The position numbers and the translations under genes were made by a program. A stretch of 50,620 nucleotides of DNA, taken from contig JAKQVC010000005.1 in assembly GCA_029571985.1 (NCBI GenBank), positions 1-50,620 on the forward strand. Direction: 5' to 3'. Below, one piece after another: positions 44,802 to 50,620 of this stretch. How positions within the stretch are numbered: position 1 is the first letter of the stretch; the number at the start of each line of letters is the position of its first letter. The notes under the pieces are model-generated. The model saw nothing but the letters and a program-made list of their open reading frames with translations. It ran no database searches and had not been told where the DNA came from. The stretch comes from Bacteroidota bacterium (GTDB taxonomy: Bacteria; Bacteroidota; Bacteroidia; Chitinophagales; BACL12).

Positions 44802-46789
44802 TGCCTTTCGTGTTGCACGTAAAACGTTTAACAGATAAACAGATGATAAGCAAAGGAGTATGGCTTATCTGTCTGTTTGTTTTGACATCCCAATGTGTTT
44901 TCGCGCAGACCGATACCTTATCAAAAGACTCAACAGGAATAACAACATTATTTGATTATCATAACGCCCATATTCAATTCCAAAAATTATCCAGGATTGG
45001 AAATTGGCGCGATGTAGATACAAGCTTAAATCAATTTTATCAATTTAATCCGGCCCGCAAAGACATAAGCTTCGAACAAATATGGCTTGGCAACTTAGGC
45101 AGTCCGGTGGGTATGCGGTATTTTACATATAACCGCATGTTAGGTTTTGATTACGGTCGTCACGAACGTGATCCTTATATTACAGATTTGGATGAGTTGC
45201 GTTATTGGCGTGCAAATGTGCCTTTTACCAGAGTGAGTTATGTAACAGGACAATATGGTGAACAATTATTTACTGTTCAACACACCCGAAATTTTGGTCC
45301 GCAATGGAATATGTCTATCGATTTTAATAAGATAGCTTCCGAAGGATATTATCAGCGCATGCTCAATAATTATACAAATACAGCGCTAACCTTATCCTAT
45401 CACACAAAAAATGAACGATACGCCATTGATGCTGCCGGTATACGCGGAAAGAATTTTAATCAGGAAAATGGTGGAATAAATAATGATACCTTATTCGATT
45501 ACCCAACACCAAATCTGGCAGAACCATTCCGTGAGGATGCCTTCACCGAATGGGGCAACTGGCAGGGTAGAGTAGCCCAACGCTATGCATTCGGCAAAAC
45601 TATTTCCTATGCCGTAAATGACACCACGCAGGCCGAATATTTTAGTCAGCGTATGATAGTTTCACATACCTTCTCCGGCACGAAACATAATTATCTGTTT
45701 GAAGATGATGCTGACGATATCAGTTATTATGGCGAGCTTTATTATACTGGTGACACACTCAGAGATCGCACAATCGTCAGTGGATTTTCAAATGAGTTTG
45801 CTGTTCAGAGTCCATATATGTTCAAGGATACCAGCAGTGTTACAGAAAGCTTTTTTCCTTTCAGATACAAAGCAGCATTAACACAACAATGGCATGAAAT
45901 TGCCGATCAGGGTGGTGACACGGTTGTGCAGAATTTGGTTGTGAGTGGACTACTATATTTTCCAAATCTCTTGCATCATAGATTAGCTGTTGGTGTTTAT
46001 GGTGGTTACGATATATTTTCAAACGCCTGGCATACAGAAGCGCGCGTTGATCTTAGTAATGGATTAAGTCCCGCGTATGTAGGATTCAGATTAGGCAAAT
46101 TTGACCCAACGGTAATGGATGTACGTTATTACGGTTTCGACCGCCAATGGGATAAAAATTGGGGGCAAACAAATCAATTAACCATTATGGCAGGTGTGGG
46201 TCCAAAGGCATTTAATGTAAATGCATCTTACACGCAATTAAGCAATTATTATTTTAGTTTTTACACCTATGCTTTTGACCCTGGTGATGAATCGCAGATT
46301 GTTTCATTTGCATATGATGATTTCGGCATAACGCAATTCAATATCAATTCAGATATCAGGTTGGGTGATTTTGTTTTTCAAAATGCCTTGGGTTTACAGC
46401 AATGGCGTGAAGTAACACTAAATGTGCCGACTCTGTTAGTCCAATCCAATTGGTATTTTCAAAAGCACTTATTCAAAAATGCCATGTATACCCAAATGGG
46501 GGTAAATATGTGGTATAGCAGTCGGTATTCACCGATTCCATATGATATGGTTACCGGTAGATTTGTGCAACTTTTAGGTGGATACCTCAGCTCGATAAAT
46601 CTCGATGAAGTAACCTACGCACCTATTCTGGATGTGTACATTTCTGCCGACATTCGCACCTTCCGCTTTTTCTTCAAAGTGGACAACGTAGCCCAAAACC
46701 TCTTCAGCAAAGGCTACTACCTGGCCCCCAACTACCCGATCCAACCCCGCTCCTTCAAACTCGGCCTCGACTGGAGCCTCTACCAATAA
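44801..46789 (+). CDS. Putative porin (outer-membrane beta-barrel)
   Basis: This up to 662-residue protein has a signal peptide (SKGVWLICLFVLTSQCVFAQ) and then a long alternating pattern of aromatic and polar residues (for example YGEQLFTVQHTRNFGPQWN) ending FKLGLDWSLYQ, as in the Bacteroidota putative-porin family. It would form a channel in the outer membrane. The ATG at 44801 overlaps the PNP stop. A second ATG at 44843 places the signal peptide right at the N-terminus and is a credible alternative. The long non-coding palindrome array begins about 110 bp downstream. Confidence 0.87.
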   Translation: MPFVLHVKRLTDKQMISKGVWLICLFVLTSQCVFAQTDTLSKDSTGITTLFDYHNAHIQFQKLSRIGNWRDVDTSLNQFYQFNPARKDISFEQIWLGNLGSPVGMRYFTYNRMLGFDYGRHERDPYITDLDELRYWRANVPFTRVSYVTGQYGEQLFTVQHTRNFGPQWNMSIDFNKIASEGYYQRMLNNYTNTALTLSYHTKNERYAIDAAGIRGKNFNQENGGINNDTLFDYPTPNLAEPFREDAFTEWGNWQGRVAQRYAFGKTISYAVNDTTQAEYFSQRMIVSHTFSGTKHNYLFEDDADDISYYGELYYTGDTLRDRTIVSGFSNEFAVQSPYMFKDTSSVTESFFPFRYKAALTQQWHEIADQGGDTVVQNLVVSGLLYFPNLLHHRLAVGVYGGYDIFSNAWHTEARVDLSNGLSPAYVGFRLGKFDPTVMDVRYYGFDRQWDKNWGQTNQLTIMAGVGPKAFNVNASYTQLSNYYFSFYTYAFDPGDESQIVSFAYDDFGITQFNINSDIRLGDFVFQNALGLQQWREVTLNVPTLLVQSNWYFQKHLFKNAMYTQMGVNMWYSSRYSPIPYDMVTGRFVQLLGGYLSSINLDEVTYAPILDVYISADIRTFRFFFKVDNVAQNLFSKGYYLAPNYPIQPRSFKLGLDWSLYQ

Positions 46790-46897
46790 CCGAACACCCG
46801 CCCACATCACTCAATAAAGCAAATACAAAGTATAACGCAGTCCACCCCAACTCCATCTTAGCAACACACGCACTAACAACACACACCGCCCGTCTAA

Positions 46898-47386
46898 CAA
46901 TCAGCCCCAGGGGGGCGACACACCCACTAACAACACACCGCGACCAGCACACAGCCCCATCGGGGCGACACACCCACTAACAGAACACAGAACGGCCTCC
47001 AACCAGCCGCATCAGGGCAACAAACACATTTCCAACTTATCGCCCGTCTAGCAATCAGCCCCAGGGGGGCGACACACGCACTAACACAACGATGGACTAA
47101 GAACACACAGCCCAATAGTGGCGACACGCTCTAACAACACACATCGTGACCAGCAATCAGCCCCAGGGGGCGACACACCCACTAACACAACGATGGACTA
47201 AGAACACACAGCCTGATATGGGCGACACACAAATTACCAAGCAACCGCCCAACAAACAATCAGCCCCATAGTGCAACAAACACATTTCCAACTTACCGCC
47301 CGTCTAGCAATCAGCCCCAGGGGGGCGACACACCCACTAACAACACGATGGACTAAGAACACACAGCCCCATAGGGGCGACACAAC
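46898..47386 (-). repeat. REP-like palindrome array 1 (minus orientation, ~51-bp period)
   Basis: Ten units begin near 46902, 46952, 47004, 47056, 47108, 47158, 47209, 47261, 47312 and 47364, spaced 50-52 bp. Each has a small palindrome AGCCCC-nnn-GGGGCG followed by ACACACCCACTAACA or a variant. A two-unit module is duplicated almost exactly 256 bp apart (47017-47127 and 47273-47383). On the minus strand the unit reads GTGTCGCCCC..GGGGCT. The array ends 4 nt from the stop codon of the RAYT gene. Spurious ORFs cross it, and nothing here looks coding. Confidence 0.9.
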
Positions 47387-47389
47387 GTA

Positions 47390-47851
47390 TCAATCGAAGC
47401 AATCAAACCCATACCTGGGATCAATCTCAAACCCCTCATTCGCGAGCCACTCTGCATATTCCTGTCTGAAGGTTTTTGTTTTATGATGCTCCTCCTGATT
47501 TTGTATATAGGCTATCGTCCGTAACCGATGATTATAAGAACAAGTAAACGCACTATATCCAGCTTGCCATGAAAAACCCGCCCCTTTACGCAGTTCATGA
47601 TTCATATAATTCGTACTCGAAGCCTTCACCGCACCAATAACAGACGATAAAGTTTCTGTCGGTAAAAGAGAGAACAATATATGCACATGATCCAACCATC
47701 CACCAACTGCATACACGTAGTGTCTTTTTGAACGTAATATCCCTGCGATGTAAGCATGAAAATCATCACGAATCTCAGGTGTGATGAAACAGCCACGATC
47801 TTTAACAACGAAGACTGCATGAATCACAATCTGGGTATAGGAATTTGCCAT
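47390..47851 (-). CDS. REP-associated tyrosine transposase (RAYT, Y1/IS200-like)
   Basis: This 153-residue protein belongs to the single-strand DNA transposase family with the HUH motif DHVHILFS at residues 54-61 and the catalytic Tyr at 115 in IAYIQNQEEHH. The C-terminal KTFRQEYAEWLANEGFEIDPRYGF is typical of the Bacteroidota branch. Family members cut and join single-stranded DNA at hairpins. The ATG at 47851 (MANSYTQ) is preferred to the frame start at 47860. It stands between palindrome arrays in opposite orientation and has no partner gene such as tnpB, which is the layout of RAYT loci that spread REP sequences rather than of a mobile IS200 copy. A perfect 8-bp inverted repeat lies just before its start. 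Confidence 0.88.
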   Translation of the reverse strand: MANSYTQIVIHAVFVVKDRGCFITPEIRDDFHAYIAGILRSKRHYVYAVGGWLDHVHILFSLLPTETLSSVIGAVKASSTNYMNHELRKGAGFSWQAGYSAFTCSYNHRLRTIAYIQNQEEHHKTKTFRQEYAEWLANEGFEIDPRYGFDCFD

Positions 47852-47856
47852 AAATA

Positions 47857-47881
47857 GCAATACTACATCCGGCAGTATTGC
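47857..47881 (-). promoter_or_regulatory. Inverted repeat upstream of the RAYT start codon
   Basis: GCAATACT (47857-47864) and AGTATTGC (47874-47881) form a perfect 8-bp inverted repeat around a 9-nt loop. The proximal arm is 5 nt from the ATG at 47851. It could shield the start region in the mRNA, bind a regulator or be a DNA hairpin recognised by the transposase. It is unrelated in sequence to the array palindromes. Confidence 0.5.
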
Positions 47882-47975
47882 ACTTATTTATCCTAAGCGA
47901 GTATATTCGAATATAAGCGTGTTGATTCGGGTTGGATTTTTAGTAAGCCTTGGCTGTATCGTAAGCTTCAGCCGT

Positions 47976-48334
47976 TGTGTCGCCCCTATGGGGCTGTTTG
48001 GTATGTGCTATGTCTGGTTAGTGGGTGTGTCGCCCCCCTGGGGCTTAATGCAATATGTGTCGCTCCGTTGAGGCTTAATGCAGTATGTGTCGCGCCGTTG
48101 GGGTTTAATGCAGTATGTGTCGCTCCGTTGGGGCTTAATGCAGTATGTATCGCTCCGTTGGGGTTTAATTCAGTATGCGTCGCTCCGTTGAGGCTTAATG
48201 CAGCATGTGTCGCCCAGTTGGGGCTGTTTGGTTTGTGCTATGACTGGTTAGTGTGAGTCGCGGCGATAGGGCTTAATGCAGTTGGGGTTGTCTCATTGGG
48301 ACTTGTACAATTTGTGTGACCCCGATGAGGCTTT
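47976..48334 (+). repeat. REP-like palindrome array 2 (plus orientation, mostly exact 30-bp period)
   Basis: Palindromic units start at 47981, 48031, 48061, 48091, 48121, 48151, 48181, 48211 and 48259, with two decayed ones near 48290 and 48320. Six intervals from 48031 to 48211 are exactly 30 bp, with unit consensus near CGCTCCGTTGGGGCTTAATG plus CAGTATGTGT. The outer intervals (47981-48031 and 48211-48259) are 50 and 48 bp and carry the GGTTAGTG spacer seen in arrays 1 and 3. The long and short forms share the palindrome and the GTGTCG lead-in. An open frame across the array follows trivially from a period divisible by three. The rest of the interval up to 48448 shows no other gene. Confidence 0.9.
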
Positions 48335-48448
48335 GCGTGAGGAGTGCTTGGACTTGTTAGTAGGTTTGTTGCATTTTGGGGAAACGAGGTGTGTACTTTG
48401 CCTTGCTATTTGTTGTGCATTACCGTTGGTGATGATGGCGGAGAGTAT

Positions 48449-49705
48449 TTATGTTTTTTGTTTTTGTTTTTTTGCGGCGGGGAATAGGACGTTATTGAGG
48501 ATAAGACGATAACCCGCTGAATTGGGATGTAACTCTAATTCGGTTGGCGGATCGCCGACGTAGTGTTTGTAATCTTCTGGGTCGTGTCCGCCGTAGAAAG
48601 TCCAGGTGCCGTAGCCATATTCACCATGAATGTACCGTGCTTCATTCGCCGCTTTATTTTCGCCCATAATTAAGACACTACTTTTAATAAGGCTATTATT
48701 AAAAGCAGTTGTTTGTCCAAAAAAACCAGGAATCGTGCGTTCATGACACTGTGTAAGCATGGTTGGAACAGGATCCCATTTTGCAGAAAAATCAAAGAGC
48801 GTGAAAAAATCTAATGGCTTATCTACATTGCGTGTTTGTGAAACATCAATATCACTTATGCGATACTCATACGGATTTCTGCTGATAGTGAAATCCTCAA
48901 AAGCAAAACACTTTTCATAATCTAATTTAGCCTGCGCACCCGGATCTGCCGGATCGCCATCAAACATAACTTCACATATATCCACACCCTCAGCCGCTAA
49001 GGCTATATCGTAGCTATCAGCCGCAGAACACATCGCAAATAAGAATCCACCTCCGCTCACAAAGTCGCGAATTTTATGCGCCACCGCCAGTTTTAACTGC
49101 GATACCTTCGTAAATCCATATTCCTTGGCAATGGCCTCATTTTCTTCAACCTGCTGCTGATACCAAGCCTGCGTGTGATAAGCACTCCAGAATTTCCCGT
49201 ATTGTCCTGTAAAATCCTCATGGTGTAAATGCAGCCAGTCGTATTTCGGCAATTCACCATCCATTACTTCCTGATCGTATACAACCGTGTACGGAATTTC
49301 AGCATAAGTAAGTACAAGTGTAACCGCATCATCCCATGGTTGTTTGGTTTTGGGACTGTATACAGCCACCTTAGGTGACTTTTCAAGCTTCATCACATCC
49401 ATATTCGCTTCCGGGTTTGCAATTTCAGCAACGATATTGTTATAGGAAGCATCCGGGATAACATCATAACTCACCCCTCTGATTAAACATTCTTTTTCGA
49501 GTTCATCGGAATATTGAAAACAAAAACTGCCGCCGCGATAATTTAACATCCAGTCAACCTTGCCTCCTTTTTCTAAAAACCAATAGGCTATACCATAGCA
49601 TTTAAGATGGTCTTTTTGTGAGTTGTCCATCGGCAACAGGATATAGGAAGCCTTTGCTACGAGGGCCACAAAAAAGAGGAAGGTGAATATGCTGAGTTTT
49701 TTCAT
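48449..49705 (-). CDS. Exported asparagine-synthetase-B-like protein of unknown function
   Basis: This 418-residue protein has a signal peptide (MKKLSIFTFLFFVALVAKAS). The sequence YILLPMDNSQKDHLKCYGIAY near the mature N-terminus belongs to a Bacteroidota group annotated as asparagine synthetase B, although I see no glutamine-hydrolysing Cys start or PP-loop. Later motifs include VYSPKTKQPWDDAVTLVLTY, LHLHHEDFTGQYGKFW and GGGFLFAMCSAADSYD, which look like a Rossmann or ThuA/glutamine-amidotransferase-like fold. The ATG at 49705 follows a perfect -7 element by 10 nt. Its 3' end lies about 115 bp from array 2. The true activity is unknown. Confidence 0.8.
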   Translation of the reverse strand: MKKLSIFTFLFFVALVAKASYILLPMDNSQKDHLKCYGIAYWFLEKGGKVDWMLNYRGGSFCFQYSDELEKECLIRGVSYDVIPDASYNNIVAEIANPEANMDVMKLEKSPKVAVYSPKTKQPWDDAVTLVLTYAEIPYTVVYDQEVMDGELPKYDWLHLHHEDFTGQYGKFWSAYHTQAWYQQQVEENEAIAKEYGFTKVSQLKLAVAHKIRDFVSGGGFLFAMCSAADSYDIALAAEGVDICEVMFDGDPADPGAQAKLDYEKCFAFEDFTISRNPYEYRISDIDVSQTRNVDKPLDFFTLFDFSAKWDPVPTMLTQCHERTIPGFFGQTTAFNNSLIKSSVLIMGENKAANEARYIHGEYGYGTWTFYGGHDPEDYKHYVGDPPTELELHPNSAGYRLILNNVLFPAAKKQKQKT

Positions 49706-49715
49706 ACGTCGACAA

Positions 49716-49723
49716 CAAATGTA
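49716..49723 (-). promoter_or_regulatory. -7 element of the asparagine-synthetase-B-like gene
   Basis: On the minus strand TACATTTG (49723 to 49716) is a perfect TAnnTTTG and lies 10 nt before the ATG at 49705, implying a leader of only a few nucleotides. Confidence 0.5.
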
Positions 49724-49836
49724 ACGCAAAAATTACGCCAAAGTATATGTGTTATCGGCCTGTGCAGACCAAGTCAAAGGTTACTGTTGATGGCAGTAAA
49801 GTGGCTAATGCGAAAGGGTGGGAAGCGCCGTTATTT

Positions 49837-50064
49837 TCACAAAGATTCAAACAATCGCTGCTTTTCTTCCATCCAGGCTTGCATGTCGGCAGGAGATTGC
49901 ATGTTTTTTTGCATTTCCTGCATGGCCTGGATATGGGGCTGATCGCCTTTTTGGAACATGTCCATGGCGTGTTGTTTGCTCTGGGCAGCTATTTCCTGGA
50001 AGGTTTCGGCTTCAAAGATGTGGTCGCAGGCACCGCCGAGTTGGTTGCAGGTCATTTTTTTCAT
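49837..50064 (-). CDS. DUF1059 family small protein
   Basis: This 75-residue cytoplasmic protein has the DUF1059 pattern: MTCNQLGGACDHIFEAET with two Cys at residues 6 and 13, a following helix and the HAMDMFQKGD segment. The rest is a Met- and Gln-rich helix (QAMQEMQKNM). Function is unknown; the two Cys could bind metal. It has a perfect -7 element 4 nt before its ATG, so its expression is probably leaderless. It is a single-gene unit between the asparagine-synthetase-B-like gene and array 3. Confidence 0.85.
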   Translation of the reverse strand: MKKMTCNQLGGACDHIFEAETFQEIAAQSKQHAMDMFQKGDQPHIQAMQEMQKNMQSPADMQAWMEEKQRLFESL

Positions 50065-50068
50065 GAGT

Positions 50069-50076
50069 CAAATATA
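50069..50076 (-). promoter_or_regulatory. -7 element of the DUF1059 gene
   Basis: On the minus strand TATATTTG (50076 to 50069) is a perfect TAnnTTTG, followed by ACTC and the ATG at 50064. This is the same 4-nt gap as at lpxK. Confidence 0.55.
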
Positions 50077-50128
50077 TTGGTTTTGGATGATGGAGGGAAG
50101 GGAAGGGCGGTGTTGGTTTAATCGGACG

Positions 50129-50340
50129 TTGTGTCGCCCCTATGGGGCTATGTGGTGTGTGCTTTGGCTTTGTTAGTGGGTGTGTCGCCCCGCTGGGGCT
50201 GTTTGATGAGCGTTAGGCTTTGTTAGTAAATGTGTCGCCCCTATAGGGCTTTGTGGTGTGTGCTATTGCTTGTTAGTGGATGTGTCGCCCCGCTGAGGCT
50301 TAATACTGTATGTGTTGCCCTTGTGGGGCTTTTATGTGTG
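50129..50340 (+). repeat. REP-like palindrome array 3 (plus orientation)
   Basis: Five units start near 50135, 50186, 50236, 50286 and 50316, with three intervals of 50-51 bp and one of 30 bp. They share the core GTGTCGCCCC-TAT-GGGGCT, and the long intervals carry TTGTTAGTGG-type spacers. The stretch from 50340 to 50500 is G-rich and shows no gene; a frame read through the array is spurious. Confidence 0.88.
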
Positions 50341-50513
50341 AGGTGTTTGTTGGTGGTGGGGGGCGATATTTATGGTATTTGGGGTGGTGTGGGGTGCTGT
50401 TACGGCGGGTTTTTTGGAGGTTATGGGTGTTTAGAAGGATTCTAAATTAAGTGTTCAACAGGGCATGTGAACAAAGAAGAGGGTAATGCATTCATATTTC
50501 AATGTCCATATTA

Positions 50514-50521
50514 TACATTTG
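50514..50521 (+). promoter_or_regulatory. -7 element of the succinate dehydrogenase operon
   Basis: TACATTTG is a perfect TAnnTTTG, 21 nt before the ATG at 50543. No TTTG is found at the -33 distance. Confidence 0.5.
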
Positions 50522-50542
50522 CAAACCAGTAAACTATAACTA

Positions 50543-50620
50543 ATGAATTGGTTCAGCGCGTTTTTGACATCTTCAATTGGCCGTAAGATGGTGATGGGAG
50601 CTACAGGTCTGTTCCTGATT
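50543..50620 (+). CDS. sdhC: Succinate dehydrogenase cytochrome b subunit (5' end only)
   Basis: The 26 visible codons read MNWFSAFLTSSIGRKMVMGA and continue TGLFLI to the window edge. This is the characteristic N-terminus of the Bacteroidota cytochrome b558-type membrane anchor of succinate:quinone reductase, which begins with MNWF..FLTSSIGRK and leads into the first haem-binding helix. The rest of the gene, and probably sdhA and sdhB, lie to the right of the window. The start is supported by a perfect -7 element upstream. Confidence 0.85.
   Translation, partial: MNWFSAFLTSSIGRKMVMGATGLFLI

Noticed and set aside
46755-47127. Two minus-strand frames across array 1
   Set aside because: They are Cys/Val-rich translations of the palindromes, overlap the porin 3' end and change frame with the units.
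47390-47851. Complete mobile IS200 copy
   Set aside because: There are no IS200-type end hairpins with a clean boundary and no tnpB partner. The flanks are palindrome arrays, which fits a resident RAYT better.
47975-48256. Open frame giving a ten-residue repeat (VAPLGLNAVC type) across array 2
   Set aside because: A 30-bp period keeps any frame open automatically. No promoter element precedes it, and the DNA is better explained as tandem palindromes.
47976-48334. CRISPR array
   Set aside because: The period is 30 bp with no unique spacers between units, the unit is itself variable, and no cas gene is present.
50230-50445. 71-codon plus-strand frame over array 3
   Set aside because: Same repeat-derived sequence as in array 2; its tail is G-rich low-complexity DNA.

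Overview
The window comes from the chromosome of a Bacteroidota bacterium, most like the Saprospiraceae/Chitinophagaceae side of the phylum. This rests on T9SS (type IX secretion) C-terminal sorting domains on several secreted proteins, Bacteroidota-type promoter elements (TTTG near -33, TAnnTTTG near -7), few Shine-Dalgarno sites, and families typical of the phylum (DUF4907, kelch and SBBP secreted proteins, the porin next to PNP, topoisomerase IV). No phage, plasmid or CRISPR locus is visible. The genus cannot be named from the sequence alone.

Layout. 1-1100: the end of an insertion sequence (IS21-like terminal repeats) has cut off the 3' end of a lipoprotein gene, followed by repeat-rich non-coding DNA. 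1097-14108: housekeeping genes for glycerol-3-phosphate dehydrogenase, a PIN-PhoH ATPase and topoisomerase IV B and A. Between the two topoisomerase genes lie, on the other strand, an ECF sigma factor, its putative membrane partner and a T9SS cargo protein. A small secreted protein, an SDR and an SRPBCC protein follow. 14074-20980: a secretome block with a 974-residue SBBP-repeat protein facing an operon of three kelch paralogues plus a DUF4907 lipoprotein. 20971-27783: a PAP2 phosphatase and a 1285-residue TraB-domain protein, divergent from the glycogen branching enzyme.

27806-36245 looks like one seven-gene minus-strand operon with overlaps or gaps of at most 10 nt: copper-type P-ATPase, flippase-like protein, polytopic membrane protein, NlpC/P60 peptidase, NAD(P)HX repair enzyme, sirtuin and Nudix hydrolase. 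The last three form a coherent NAD-related set. 36384-42421: a Tat-exported superoxide dismutase, tRNA-His with a near-ideal promoter and terminator, a CPA2 antiporter and a radical-SAM operon with small membrane proteins. 42696-46789: a promoter/terminator pair that could make a very short RNA, then lpxK, purine nucleoside phosphorylase and a porin.

46790-50440 is the accessory region. A REP-associated tyrosine transposase (RAYT) sits between arrays of short palindromic repeats in opposite orientation: about 10 units at ~51 bp on the left, and about 11 units, mostly at exactly 30 bp, on the right. A third array lies beyond an asparagine-synthetase-B-like secreted protein and a DUF1059 protein. 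The window ends inside the 5' end of a succinate dehydrogenase cytochrome b subunit.

Two signals deserve most attention. One is the RAYT with its inverted palindrome arrays and a perfect inverted repeat at its start codon. The other is a recurring placement of the -7 promoter element 3-4 nt before the start codon, in eight genes, which predicts leaderless mRNAs.
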